Origin: Streptomyces sp. NBC_01142
GTDB lineage: Bacteria; Actinomycetota; Actinomycetes; Streptomycetales; Streptomycetaceae
Reading direction: 5' to 3'
Assembly (NCBI RefSeq): GCF_026341125.1
Contig: NZ_JAPEOR010000001.1
Location: 2,852,001-2,916,000, forward strand
DNA length: 64,000 bases
Program-made: the position numbers and the translations under genes
Part shown: positions 28,352 through 37,274 of the stretch, in pieces
How the letters are laid out: every line of letters begins with the position of its first letter
Position numbering within the stretch: position 1 is the stretch's first letter
Notes under the pieces: model-generated
Told to the model about the DNA's origin: nothing
Databases searched by the model: none
What the model saw: only the letters and a program-made list of their open reading frames with translations

Positions 28352-29002
28352 CCCCCCGTCACCCATTCGGCCGAGCGGCAGACCCTCGGTGAACCACTGT
28401 TCGGTGCCCCGTCCGACGGAGTGTGACATCCCGGTGCGTACGCGCCCCGGTGCGCCCGCGTTCACCCGTACGGCCGGGGCCGGTTCACCGGCGAACTGCC
28501 GCGTGGGTGGCTGCCCGCGCCGCGGCGGGTGCGCTGTCCCCGAGCCGTACGCGCCGGGCGTCCCTGTCCGCCCCAACGTGCTTCGGCAGCCGCGTGGTTG
28601 ACCGGAAAGTCGAGCCGCTCCCGCTCCCGTACCGCCGGAGCGTCCGGCGTGGAGCGGAGCTCCGGCGATGGCGAGCCCGAGGCCGTGGGCGGATCCTGTG
28701 AGCCAGAGCCGCCCTGCCGTCGAGGGATTTCTGTGCACGCCCGGACCGCATCGGCGCACGATGCCACGAAGGCCCGCGCTCTGACAGACCGTTGGCCGGA
28801 ATTGAGCCGATGTGCAGGCCCCATCGAGCGGGGGCGCGCTCATTTGGTTAATGTGGGGCGAACGGACGCCACCAAGGGATCCACAAACGCCCCTTGGCCG
28901 TCCTGGGACAAGTCTGCAACCAGGCTGCGGTCCCGCCCGAGTGACGGCGCCACCGCGACCGAGCTGCCCCTGTCCCAGTTACGCGACACAGAGGAGTGCG
29001 CG
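28352..29002. other. Intergenic region without a supported gene
   Basis: About 650 bases separate the SDR gene from the small peptide gene. Open frames exist but have Arg/Pro/Ser-rich shadow composition and no good ribosome site. An A/T-richer patch around 28838-28855 (TTTGGTTAATGTGG) may hold the promoter of the peptide gene. Confidence 0.5.
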
Positions 29003-29176
29003 GTGACAACTGAAGCGACGAAGCACGAACAGCGACCGCCGGAAAGTGGCGGCGAACGGGCCGGCCGGCCCAATGAACTCCCCAACCTGGAAGTCTGGGC
29101 CCGTTCGGCCCCGATCCGGCTGGCCGGGTACGAGGAAGACCTCGCCGAGCCGCACATCCTGCCCGGCATCGACTGA
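29003..29176 (+). CDS. Small 57-residue peptide, possible RiPP or signalling precursor
   Basis: GTG start with a clear GAGGAG ribosome site six bases upstream and a strong terminator 18 bases after the stop, so this is a real transcription unit. The N-terminal half is polar and disordered (TTEATKHEQRPPESGGERAG). The C-terminal half is ordered-looking, NELPNLEVWARSAPIRLAGY and then EEDLAEPHILPGID. That split resembles leader/core peptides, but there is no Cys, and no recognisable modification enzyme is adjacent except the zinc-ribbon SDR upstream. I do not recognise the family. A small structural or regulatory protein is an equal alternative. Confidence 0.6.
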   Translation: MTTEATKHEQRPPESGGERAGRPNELPNLEVWARSAPIRLAGYEEDLAEPHILPGID

Positions 29177-29193
29177 GCGGGTCGCTTCGCCCC

Positions 29194-29222
29194 GTACCCC
29201 CTGCCGCCGAGGCAGGGGGTAC
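29194..29222. terminator. Bidirectional intrinsic terminator
   Basis: A perfect 12-bp stem GTACCCCCTGCC / GGCAGGGGGTAC with a 5-nt loop lies between the peptide gene and the convergent HxlR gene. Confidence 0.8.
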
Positions 29223-29228
29223 CGGTGG

Positions 29229-30161
29229 TCAAGGAGCCGCCCGTACCCCCGTGCTGATCACCACATCGCGCTCCACCAGTCGCTCCCCGCACACACCGCA
29301 GACCAGTCGCGGTCTGAACTCCCGTCCGCAGGGGCGGTGTACGGACACCAGCGCGGGTCCCTCCGGTGCCGCGTACCAGCGCTGCCCCCAGTCGATGAGC
29401 GTCATCACGACCGGGAAGAACGCCCGGCCCTTGGCGGTGAGCCGGTAGGTGGTTCCCGTCGCCCGGAGAACTCCCCGTGCGCAGAAGGTCTTCAGCCGGT
29501 CCGCGATCACCGTGGGCGGTGCGCCCAGGCGTTGCTGGAACTCCCCGAACCGCTGGTCGCCCAGGAAGGCCGAGCCGAGCAGCGCGACCGACCAGCGGTT
29601 GCCGATCAGCGCCGTCGTCTCGGGGAACAGCCCGGCCGCGCCGCCGTCCCCCGAGATGCTCCGCCGGCGGGTCGCCCCCGCGGGGACGGACCGGCCGGCG
29701 TCGCCGCTCGGCCCGAGGGCGGAGCGTACATCGCGCGGCTCGGTCTGCCCGCCGCAGGCGTCGCAGACCAGGACCGGCTCGCTGTGCCGGCCGCAGGAGT
29801 GGTGCCCCGTCCACGGCAGCTCCTCGCGCTGCCCGGCGACCCAGCGGAACTCCCAGCCCCAGACGGTGACGAGCACCGGCCACAGCGCACGGCCGCGGGG
29901 GGTGAGCCGGTACTCGTACCGCACCGGCCGCTCCTGGTACGCGGCACGGGTCAGCAGCCCCTGCTCCGTCATCCTGGCGAGCCGTCCGGTGAGCACGGCG
30001 TCCGAGATGGGTAGCTGCTCGCGCCAGTCCTGGTAGCGGCGAACACCCTGATGGGCGTAGCGCAGGATGAGCAGCGTCCACTCGTCGCCCAGCAGCCCGA
30101 AGGTGACCGCGATCGCGTTCTGCCCACCGGCCGGCAGCGGCGTCGGCGTCTCGTCGGTCAC
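29229..30161 (-). CDS. Tandem HxlR-type winged-helix regulator
   Basis: A 310-residue protein with two HxlR domains in one chain. The first spans about residues 15-115 (LLGDEWTLLILRYAHQGVRRYQ, SDAVLTGRLARM), the second about 190-280 (LIGNRWSVALLGSAFLGDQRFG, PTVIADRLKTF). Each is followed by a cysteine cluster (SCGRHSEPVLVCDACG and PCGREFRPRLVCGVCG) that could bind zinc or sense redox state. A CCCCC-A-GGGGG palindrome at 30167-30177 lies just before the GTG and may be its own operator. The fusion would act as a built-in dimer. Targets are unknown. Confidence 0.82.
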   Translation of the reverse strand: MTDETPTPLPAGGQNAIAVTFGLLGDEWTLLILRYAHQGVRRYQDWREQLPISDAVLTGRLARMTEQGLLTRAAYQERPVRYEYRLTPRGRALWPVLVTVWGWEFRWVAGQREELPWTGHHSCGRHSEPVLVCDACGGQTEPRDVRSALGPSGDAGRSVPAGATRRRSISGDGGAAGLFPETTALIGNRWSVALLGSAFLGDQRFGEFQQRLGAPPTVIADRLKTFCARGVLRATGTTYRLTAKGRAFFPVVMTLIDWGQRWYAAPEGPALVSVHRPCGREFRPRLVCGVCGERLVERDVVISTGVRAAP

Positions 30162-30312
30162 GGTATCCCCCAGGGGGTGTCTTTGGGATCGGGCTGGTTG
30201 AGCGGGGTCCGGTGATAGGGGCGCCTCCCGTGCACGAAGGGCCGCGGAGGATGGGGCCGCCGAACGCAGGGGGAGAGTCCACGCGGAGCGTAGCGATCGA
30301 CGGCAACACAGC

Positions 30313-30340
30313 GAGGTGCCGTGCCAGGGCACGGCACCTC
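30313..30340 (-). terminator. Terminator of the carotenoid oxygenase gene
   Basis: The near-perfect inverted repeat GAGGTGCCGTGCC / GGCACGGCACCTC, with almost no loop, lies 20 bases beyond the oxygenase stop on the minus strand. Confidence 0.7.
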
Positions 30341-30359
30341 CAAGATCCCCAGGACACCC

Positions 30360-31841
30360 CTAGATGTCCATGGGCCCTTCGTACCAGCCGGGGAGGGCGG
30401 AGCCGGGAGCCCAGGTGGAGTGGGTGCCGCTGGAGATCCGTTCGGGCAGCCGCACCCGTGCGAGGGGACCGTCGCCCAGTCGTGCCGCGTCGAAGACCAG
30501 GCACTCGGAGCGATCGGCGTTCATGTCGGTCGTCAGCGTAACGAGGTAGCCGTCGTCCTCCCCGGCGGAGCCGGTGCGCGGTGCCATGGCAGTCTCGCTG
30601 CCGAAGACCCCGTCCCCGTACACGTACCGCTCCTCGCTCCCGGTGCGCAGATCGTGCTTGACGATGCCGTCCATCAGGAACCAGCCGGGCTGCTGGGTGG
30701 CTGCGTACGCATAGCGGTACGCCCGCCCGCCACGGTCCGGGTTGATCATGCCGAACTCGGTGAAGCGCTCGCTCAGCCGCTCCTCCTTCACCTGTCCCGT
30801 ACGGAGATCGAGCCGCCAGCGGTGCAGTCGCGTCTGCAGCCGCTCCACCGCCAGAAAGCGGAACATCCGCTGGTACACGCCGTCGCCGCGCGGGTCCTCG
30901 GGCTCGGGGCAGCCCTGGTGGAAACCGTCGAGGACGATCTCGTCACCGTCCTCGTAGGCGTTCGTGAAGTGCAGGGCGTAGGTGGGCTCCGCCTCGAACC
31001 AGCGCACCTCGGTGCCGAGCCGCGGTACGACGCCGAAGCGGCTCGGCAGGCCGGGGTGGAACCGGGAGGCGTACTTGCCGAGCGTGATCAGCTCCGGGTC
31101 CCAGAAGAGCGGGAAGTCGTTGAGGATCGCGTAGTTCTGGGTGTACGCCATGTCGTGGGGCAGGCGAGGTCCCGGCAGGGGGACATCGGTGAGGTGCTTG
31201 AGGCGGTTGTCCGGACCCACGACCCCGTAGCGGAGATACGGCGCGTCGGTCGCGTACGAGAAGAACAGCAGCTCGCCCGTCGATTCGTCGACCTTGGTGT
31301 GCGCGGAGACACCCCAGTCCGGTGCCCACGGCGACTTGCCGACCGTCTCCAGGGTGAGCGGGTCCAGGCGGTAGAGGTCGCCGCACTGCCAGAAGCTGGA
31401 CAGCGCCTGCCCGGCGTGGACGACGATGTCCGTGCTGGAGGCGTCCTTCATCCGGGTGCGCGCGCCCCAGCCGTCCTCACGCAGGGCGAGAGAGGGGCGT
31501 TCGGCGATGCCCGCCCACAGACTCTGCCCCGCCTCCTGCTCGGCCCGGAAACCGTCGGTGCGCACAAAGCGGTTGCGGTAGAAGGCCTTTCCGTCCCGGA
31601 AGCCGACGACATGGACCATGCCGTCGCCGTCGAAGGGGTGGTACAGCCTGAGCGCCGGGTGGACCGGGTTCTCGGTGTTGCGGAGATAGACGCCGTCGAG
31701 ATCGGCGGGGATCTCGCCGGTCACCTCGAGGTCGTCGGCCCGCCACTCGGTGGTCTGCGGACGCCACGGGCCGCTGCGGTACGGATGGTCGTCGTCCGCC
31801 GGGAGCGTCGACAGTGCGCGCGAGACGATCTCAACGTCCAT
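30360..31841 (-). CDS. Carotenoid/apocarotenoid oxygenase
   Basis: A 493-residue non-haem iron dioxygenase of the carotenoid-cleavage family. The four iron-binding histidines sit in the expected contexts: VSAHTKVDE, PHDMAYTQNYAI, ALHFTNAYEDGDEIV and SSGTHSTWAPGS near the C-terminus. The N-terminal VYLRNTENPVHP and HPFDGDGMVH motifs also fit. ATG 31841 is chosen because GGAAGGGGAG lies just upstream, and the in-frame GTG at 31862 would leave no ribosome site. It would cleave a carotenoid or a stilbene-like double bond. No carotenoid biosynthesis genes are nearby. Confidence 0.88.
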   Translation of the reverse strand: MDVEIVSRALSTLPADDDHPYRSGPWRPQTTEWRADDLEVTGEIPADLDGVYLRNTENPVHPALRLYHPFDGDGMVHVVGFRDGKAFYRNRFVRTDGFRAEQEAGQSLWAGIAERPSLALREDGWGARTRMKDASSTDIVVHAGQALSSFWQCGDLYRLDPLTLETVGKSPWAPDWGVSAHTKVDESTGELLFFSYATDAPYLRYGVVGPDNRLKHLTDVPLPGPRLPHDMAYTQNYAILNDFPLFWDPELITLGKYASRFHPGLPSRFGVVPRLGTEVRWFEAEPTYALHFTNAYEDGDEIVLDGFHQGCPEPEDPRGDGVYQRMFRFLAVERLQTRLHRWRLDLRTGQVKEERLSERFTEFGMINPDRGGRAYRYAYAATQQPGWFLMDGIVKHDLRTGSEERYVYGDGVFGSETAMAPRTGSAGEDDGYLVTLTTDMNADRSECLVFDAARLGDGPLARVRLPERISSGTHSTWAPGSALPGWYEGPMDI

Positions 31842-32101
31842 GGGTGTGGTCTCCCCTTCCACGACGAGGCCGACCGCGGTGGCGGCCTGCGTCGAGCAGC
31901 ATCCGTACGCGGCGGCGGCAGTGAGCAGCCACTCCCCGGGCGGCCGGTCCTGTCAGTGCCCCGGCGACACCGAGCGCTTCACGCCACGAAACTACAATAA
32001 GCAGAGTGACGTGACCATCCTTCCCGCAGATCAGGGCGATTCATCCGATGCCTGTGCGAGGAAAGGTGACTTCTGGCGTGACTTCTGGCCCGTAGAGAGC
32101 A

Positions 32102-32130
32102 TTGACAGGTCTCCGTCATGCTTCAATCAT
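32102..32130 (+). promoter_or_regulatory. Sigma70-type promoter for the fucosidase, possibly leaderless
   Basis: TTGACA at 32102-32107 is followed after 17 bp by AATCAT at 32125-32130. The predicted start point falls within a few bases of the ATG at 32139, and there is no ribosome site, so the transcript may be leaderless. Confidence 0.45.
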
Positions 32131-32138
32131 CGGATCTC

Positions 32139-34427
32139 ATGACCGAACTTCCCAGGCGCCAGGTACTTGGAATGACGGCAGGGGCGGCAGTCGGCGCCGC
32201 CCTTATCCTCCCGGCCACGGCCGACGCCGATCCGCTGCCGGCGGCGGCGGACGAAGGTGAGGGCGCCAACGAAGGCGCCAACGAAGGCGACAACGGCGCA
32301 GGCGGGGGCGACTGGGGCACGGTCCCCACCGCGGTCCCGGTGCCGCTGGAGCGCTGGTTCGACAACGACGGCATCGACACCGCGGACGCCCGCGGCGGCA
32401 ACTTCGACGGCTCCGGCCACACCTTCCCCGGTGAGGAACTCCCCGTCGGACAGACGGAGATCGACGGCATCGCCTACCTCTTCCCCGCCGCCACGGCGGG
32501 TGCCAAGAACAACATCGTCGCCCTCGGACAGCGCATCGACCTTCCCAGGGGCCGCTATCTCTCCGGCCTGTTCCTCCTCGCCGACAGCTACGGCGCGGCA
32601 TCCGGCAAGGCGACCGTCCACTACGCGGACGGCACCACGCAGGCCGCCGCTCTCGGTGGCCCCGACTGGTACGCGGGCAGCGGCCCCATCACCGCCCCGT
32701 ACCGCTACAACCCGGCCGAGCCGGACAAGTCCTCGCTCCACATCTTCGCGCTCACCCTCCAACCGGCCGCCGAGGGAAGGGCATTGGCGCTGCGCGACGC
32801 TCACTCCACGTCCTCCCTGCTCGACTCGGGCGCACAGAGCGTCGAGGCCACCGTGATCAACGCGGGCACGGCCGGCATCCTCGCCTCCGACCGGCTCACC
32901 CTCTCCGTGGAGGTACCGGGAGCGCGTACCGTCGCGCCCGCCACGGTCAGCCGGCTGGCGCCCGGCGAGCAGGCCAGGGTCCGCATCGGCATCCGCAGCA
33001 GACCCGGAACCCCGCCCGGCACCGGCCGCGACGGCAGGATCGTGGCCCGCGGCCGCGGCCACCGGGCGGCGGAGGCGCGCCGCGCCCTCACTCTCGGCGT
33101 GCCCGACTACCAGCCCACCGATGCCTCCCTGAACACCCATCAGGCGCCGTACTGGTTCCAGGACGTGAAGTTCGGGATCTTCATCCACTGGGGCGTCTAC
33201 TCCGTGCCCGCGTGGGCACCGGTCGGCAAGCAGTACGCCGAGTGGTACTGGAACCAGATGCAGGATCCGAACAACCCGACGTACGCCCATCACCGCCGGA
33301 CGTACGGGGAGTCCTTCGCCTACGACGACTTCATCCCGCGCTTCCGGGCCGAACGCTTCGACCCCCGCTCCTGGGTGGAGCTCTTCCGGGACGCCGGCGC
33401 CCAGTACCACGTCCTCACCGCCAAGCACCACGAGGGATTCGCGCTCTGGGACACCCGGCTCAGCGACCGCAACTCCGTGAAGATGGGCCCGAAGCGGGAC
33501 CTGGTGAAGGAACTCTTCGACGCCTCGCGCCGCCACACCCCCGAGCTCCACCGCGGTCTGTACTTCTCGATGCCGGAGTGGTTCAACCCCGACGCCCCCT
33601 GGATGGGCCACGCGCCCCGCAACCCGTACACCCTGGAGCCCGTGCCGTACACCGGTCACCGGCCCGGGGACTACATCAAGGACCTGCAGGCCCCGCAGAT
33701 GCTGGAGCTGATCAACGGGTACGACCCCGAGATCCTCTGGTGCGACATCGGCGGCGCCAACGACAGCCACCGGGTTCTGGCGGAGTACTTCAACCACGCC
33801 AAGAACCGGGCCCGGCCCGTCGAGGTGACTGTCAACAACCGCTCGGGGATCGGCCCGCACGACTTCACGACGCCCGAGTACACGACGTACGACTCGATCG
33901 TCACCGACACATGGGAGTCGAGCCGCGGACTCGACCCCTTCAGCTACGGCTACAACGCCGCCACCCCCGACGACCGCTACATGACGACGCAGGAAGTGGT
34001 GCACTCCCTCGTCGACATCGTCTCCAAGAACGGCAACTTCCTGCTGGACATCGGCCCGCGCGCCGACGGCATCATCCCCGAAATCATGGAGCGCCGGCTC
34101 CGCGAGACGGGCCAGTGGCTGAAGGTCAACGGCGAGGCGGTCTATGGCAGTACGTACTGGGCGCGGATGCCGCAGCTCGGCGAGGATCTGCGCTTCACCG
34201 TCCGCCCGGACAAGGCCTTCTACATCCACTCCCTCGCCGCGCCCGGCTCCGCCCTCACTGTCGAGGCTCCGGTGCCCGTCCGGCCCGGCGACAAGGTGAC
34301 GATGCTCGGACACGGGCGGCCGCTGCGGTGGCGGACGACCGGCGGCAAGCTGGTGATCGACGTCCCCGCCGCGGCCCGCCGGGCCGGCAGACATGTCTGG
34401 GTGTTCAAAATAGCCTGGTCGGCCTGA
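32139..34427 (+). CDS. Secreted GH29 alpha-L-fucosidase
   Basis: A 762-residue exported glycosidase. The Tat-type signal is LPRRQVLGMTAGAAVGAAL, followed by an acidic repeat (EGANEGANEGD). An N-terminal beta-rich region (to about residue 330) includes a NEW3-like segment. The GH29 barrel begins at WFQDVKFGIFIHWGVYSVPAW, continues with LTAKHHEGFALWDT, and the nucleophile Asp is in EILWCDIGG. NGNFLLDIGPRADG is a further family mark. ATG 32139 fits the promoter position better than the ATG at 32118. It would release L-fucose outside the cell, and a candidate fucose pathway lies at 42.2-44.4 kb. Confidence 0.88.
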   Translation: MTELPRRQVLGMTAGAAVGAALILPATADADPLPAAADEGEGANEGANEGDNGAGGGDWGTVPTAVPVPLERWFDNDGIDTADARGGNFDGSGHTFPGEELPVGQTEIDGIAYLFPAATAGAKNNIVALGQRIDLPRGRYLSGLFLLADSYGAASGKATVHYADGTTQAAALGGPDWYAGSGPITAPYRYNPAEPDKSSLHIFALTLQPAAEGRALALRDAHSTSSLLDSGAQSVEATVINAGTAGILASDRLTLSVEVPGARTVAPATVSRLAPGEQARVRIGIRSRPGTPPGTGRDGRIVARGRGHRAAEARRALTLGVPDYQPTDASLNTHQAPYWFQDVKFGIFIHWGVYSVPAWAPVGKQYAEWYWNQMQDPNNPTYAHHRRTYGESFAYDDFIPRFRAERFDPRSWVELFRDAGAQYHVLTAKHHEGFALWDTRLSDRNSVKMGPKRDLVKELFDASRRHTPELHRGLYFSMPEWFNPDAPWMGHAPRNPYTLEPVPYTGHRPGDYIKDLQAPQMLELINGYDPEILWCDIGGANDSHRVLAEYFNHAKNRARPVEVTVNNRSGIGPHDFTTPEYTTYDSIVTDTWESSRGLDPFSYGYNAATPDDRYMTTQEVVHSLVDIVSKNGNFLLDIGPRADGIIPEIMERRLRETGQWLKVNGEAVYGSTYWARMPQLGEDLRFTVRPDKAFYIHSLAAPGSALTVEAPVPVRPGDKVTMLGHGRPLRWRTTGGKLVIDVPAAARRAGRHVWVFKIAWSA

Positions 34428-35811
34428 GGAACTCCCGTACGTAGGTCCGGTGCCACCAGGCGCCGGTGGCCCGCAGTTCGCGCCAGGTGGTGTACCGGTA
34501 GCGGTACAGCCTGGCGCGGACGTACGTGGGCGGGGCGTCCGGGAACGGGTTGCGGCCCAGTAGCCGCAGCGTGTCCCGGTCGCCGTCGAGCAGCCGCTCC
34601 ACGAAGGGGCCGAACCAGGAGCGGGCATAGACGGGGGAGAGCGCGGCGAACCACATCATCCAGTCGAGCCGCAGATGGTACGGGGCGAACTGGCGCGGCA
34701 TCCTGCGTACGTCTGTGGGCTTGCCCTTGAACGTGTACTCCCGCCACACCGTCCCCTCGTGGAGCACTGTCTCGTCCGTGCCCTCGACGACCAGCTCATG
34801 GCGGACCCGCCCGACCGTGCCGAAGGCGCCGTAGGCATTGACCAGGTGGAGCGGGTCGAAGGACCGGTTCATCGCCTGTCGTCGGGAGAGCAGATTGACC
34901 GCCGGGCGGTAGCTCAGCGCCAGCAGCAGGGCGGCGACGGCGATCACGACGATCTCGTACCAGAGCGGCGGGGCGGGCAGCGCGGGCGGGTCCGCGATCA
35001 GCGAGCCGTCCACGGCGGACAGCGCGAGCACGATCGTGATCCAGTTCAGCCAGGCGAAGTTGCCGGAGAGCACCAGCCACAGCTGGGTCAGCACGATCAT
35101 GCCCGCCGCGGCGCTCGCGACGGGCTGCGGTGTGAAGAGCAGGACGGGGACGAGAAGTTGGGTCACATGGTTGGCTCCGACCTCCACCCGGTGGAAGGGC
35201 CCGGGGAGATGGTGGAAGAACCAGCTCAGCGGGCCGGGCATCGGCTGTGTCTCGTGGTGGTAGTAGAGGCAGGTGAGGTTGCGCCAGCACTCGTCTCCGC
35301 GGATTTTGATCAGCCCCGCGCCGAACTCCACCCGGAACAGCACCCAGCGCAGCAGCCACAGCACCAGGACGGGGGGAGCCGTGCGCTCATTGCCGAGAAA
35401 GACGGCGAGAAAGCCCGTCTCGAGGAGAAGCGACTCCCAGCCGAAGCCGTACCAGGTCTGTCCGACATTGACGATCGACAGATACAGCACCCACGGCACA
35501 GCCCACCATGCCATCGCGGCCCACAGGGGGATCCGGTCGGCCGCGCCCGCGACCAGCGCCGCCGAGAGCAGACAGCCGGCCCATGCGACGAGGGCGAAGA
35601 ACCGGTCGGAGTAGTGCAGTCGGAACAGACTCGGCGCGGCGCGCGGCGGCACCCGCCGCAGATATGCGGGCACCGGCAGCATGCCCCGCTCGCCGATCAG
35701 CGCCCGGAACTGCAGGGCGGCGGTGAGAAAGGCGATCAGATAGACACCGGCCAGAGCCCGCTGGAAAACCAGCCGGCTCAGCCAGTAGTCGCCGTCGCTG
35801 AACCACTCCAT
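34405..35811 (-). CDS. Lipase maturation factor family membrane protein
   Basis: A 468-residue polytopic membrane protein. It starts with the family pattern SDGDYWLSRLVFQRALAGVY and contains GWESLLLETGFLAVFLG, FGAGLIKIRGDECWRNLTCL and YHHETQPMPGPLSWFFH, all typical of LMF proteins. The C-terminal domain has FAPYHLRLDWMMWFAAL. Animal homologues assist folding of secreted lipases, and the bacterial role is unclear. It overlaps the 3' end of the convergent fucosidase by 23 bp. The DUF1990 and YndJ genes lie just upstream on the same strand, so the three may form one operon. Confidence 0.85.
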   Translation of the reverse strand: MEWFSDGDYWLSRLVFQRALAGVYLIAFLTAALQFRALIGERGMLPVPAYLRRVPPRAAPSLFRLHYSDRFFALVAWAGCLLSAALVAGAADRIPLWAAMAWWAVPWVLYLSIVNVGQTWYGFGWESLLLETGFLAVFLGNERTAPPVLVLWLLRWVLFRVEFGAGLIKIRGDECWRNLTCLYYHHETQPMPGPLSWFFHHLPGPFHRVEVGANHVTQLLVPVLLFTPQPVASAAAGMIVLTQLWLVLSGNFAWLNWITIVLALSAVDGSLIADPPALPAPPLWYEIVVIAVAALLLALSYRPAVNLLSRRQAMNRSFDPLHLVNAYGAFGTVGRVRHELVVEGTDETVLHEGTVWREYTFKGKPTDVRRMPRQFAPYHLRLDWMMWFAALSPVYARSWFGPFVERLLDGDRDTLRLLGRNPFPDAPPTYVRARLYRYRYTTWRELRATGAWWHRTYVREFLRPTRLF

Positions 35812-35822
35812 TGAGTCCAGTA

Positions 35823-36338
35823 TCAGGTCGTGGCGATCCGCCGCAGTGTGTGACCGAGCCGCCGGGCGTACCACTTCTGCAGTACGGGCACGAGCGGACC
35901 CGCGAGGCGGGTGTACCAGGTCACCGGGCGGCTGAAGGCCATGACGGTGAACCACACCGACCCGTCGTCCCGGATGTCGACGATGAACGACTCCTCGCCG
36001 CACTCGGGGTGCCCGGCCAGAGTGCCGTATGCGAAGCCCGTACGGTCCTTCTCGTACGCCGTCCAGATCACCTCGCACGGCACGCTCAGCCGCAGCGGCC
36101 CGATGCCGGCCGAGATCTCGACCCGGGTGCCCGCCTCGGCGCGCTCCGCCCGGGCGCGGACCCGGGCGCCCGACAGACGGTGCATCCGCCAGGTGGTGAC
36201 CGCCGCCCCCGCCGCCTCGAAGGCGGCGCGCCCACGGCCGATCCGGGCGGTGTGGTGGAGGTGGTGGTAGCCGTCGGGCAGCGGGCCGAGCCGGGTGGCG
36301 CCGGTCTCGGGGTAGGTGAGGGTGCTGATGTGGCTCAC
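35823..36338 (-). CDS. DUF1990-family protein
   Basis: A 171-residue soluble protein of the DUF1990 family, recognised by GYHHLHHTARIGRGRAAFEAAG near residue 20, YEKDRTGFAYGTLAGHPECGEE and VWFTVMAFSRPVTWYTRLAG. The function of the family is not known to me. GTG 36338 overlaps the stop of the YndJ-like gene (GTGA). It is commonly found beside YndJ and lipase maturation factor genes in actinomycetes (from memory), so the group may act together at the membrane. Confidence 0.8.
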   Translation of the reverse strand: MSHISTLTYPETGATRLGPLPDGYHHLHHTARIGRGRAAFEAAGAAVTTWRMHRLSGARVRARAERAEAGTRVEISAGIGPLRLSVPCEVIWTAYEKDRTGFAYGTLAGHPECGEESFIVDIRDDGSVWFTVMAFSRPVTWYTRLAGPLVPVLQKWYARRLGHTLRRIATT

Positions 36339-37153
36339 GCCGTGATCTCCTTGAGTCGTTGCCGGGCCAGCACCGAGCAGAGCGCGAAGCCGAGGGCGTT
36401 GCCGAGGCCGTGGGTGGCGGCCATCCAGGTCAGGGTGGGGTGGGGGAGTCCGGTGGCTTCGCCGAGCGCCCAGCTCAGGGCGAGCAGCATGGTGGCCACC
36501 AGTGCGGCGGCCGAGACGGCCAGCAGTACGCGGGTGAACCGGTTCCGTCCGCCTGCCCGGACATCGCGCCAGGTGAGCAGGGCGACGGTCCACATCCCCG
36601 CGGTCAGGACGAGCGCTCCCACCAGCTCGGCCCAGTCGTCGAGGAAGTAGCCGGCGAGGACCAGCAGGGTGCCCAGCGGCACGCTGAGCGCCGCGAAATG
36701 CCCGGCCGGTCCGGGTGCCGCCCTGCAGACCAGGCCCGCCACCAGCGCGGCGGCGAAGCCGGCGAAGTGGAAGTGCGGCACGGTCAGCGCCAGGATCGGC
36801 AGGCTGAAACCGAAGAGTTCGTGGCCCGAGCGTTCCGCGATCAGTGCGAGGCCGGCGACCGACGGTGTCACCAGAGCGGTGAGCACCGCGATTTCGGCCG
36901 GTGCGAGCGAGCGTGTGCGGGCGAGCCGCCGTGGGGCCTGCAGCGCGAGAACCAGCGTGCCGAGCGCGTACACGGCGGCGAGTACGGCCGCGATCGTCGA
37001 TCGCGGAAGCCAGAGAGCGACCGCTCCCGGGACGGCGAAGAGCGGCCAGGTCCGCCGAATGGGTGCGAGCCCGTCGGTGTCGATGAGACGGAGTCCGGCC
37101 GGCACGACCACCAGCATGCCGAGCATCACGATCAGGTTGACCAGTACGGACAT
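36335..37153 (-). CDS. YndJ-family membrane protein
   Basis: A 272-residue protein with about eight to nine membrane segments. The conserved feature is LTVPHFHFAGFAAALVAGL, a His pair embedded in a membrane helix. ATG 37153 is preferred over a TTG at 37186, which would lie inside the proximal operator. It is the first gene of the YndJ-DUF1990-LMF group. Two matching palindromes upstream indicate repressor control. The biochemical role is unknown. Confidence 0.75.
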   Translation of the reverse strand: MSVLVNLIVMLGMLVVVPAGLRLIDTDGLAPIRRTWPLFAVPGAVALWLPRSTIAAVLAAVYALGTLVLALQAPRRLARTRSLAPAEIAVLTALVTPSVAGLALIAERSGHELFGFSLPILALTVPHFHFAGFAAALVAGLVCRAAPGPAGHFAALSVPLGTLLVLAGYFLDDWAELVGALVLTAGMWTVALLTWRDVRAGGRNRFTRVLLAVSAAALVATMLLALSWALGEATGLPHPTLTWMAATHGLGNALGFALCSVLARQRLKEITA

Positions 37154-37172
37154 CTCCGCCCCACCCCTGGGT

Positions 37173-37186
37173 TTGAACGTGTTCAA
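37173..37186. promoter_or_regulatory. Operator-like palindrome, copy 1
   Basis: TTGAACGTGTTCAA forms 6-bp inverted arms around a GT centre, 20 bases upstream of the YndJ start. It is identical to copy 2, 42 bp away, which places both on the same face of the helix. Confidence 0.7.
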
Positions 37187-37212
37187 TTCCTTGGAGCCGA
37201 GCCTATGCCCTT

Positions 37213-37230
37213 ACTTGAACGTGTTCAAGT
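37213..37230. promoter_or_regulatory. Operator-like palindrome, copy 2
   Basis: ACTTGAACGTGTTCAAGT has 8-bp inverted arms around GT and contains the same 14-bp core as copy 1. It lies 45 bases before the divergent lipoprotein gene. The size and symmetry suit a TetR-type dimer. No TetR gene is in the window. Confidence 0.7.
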
Positions 37231-37274
37231 AGCGGGGGTTGCGGGAGTCCGGCAGATATGGAGGGACATTTCGG

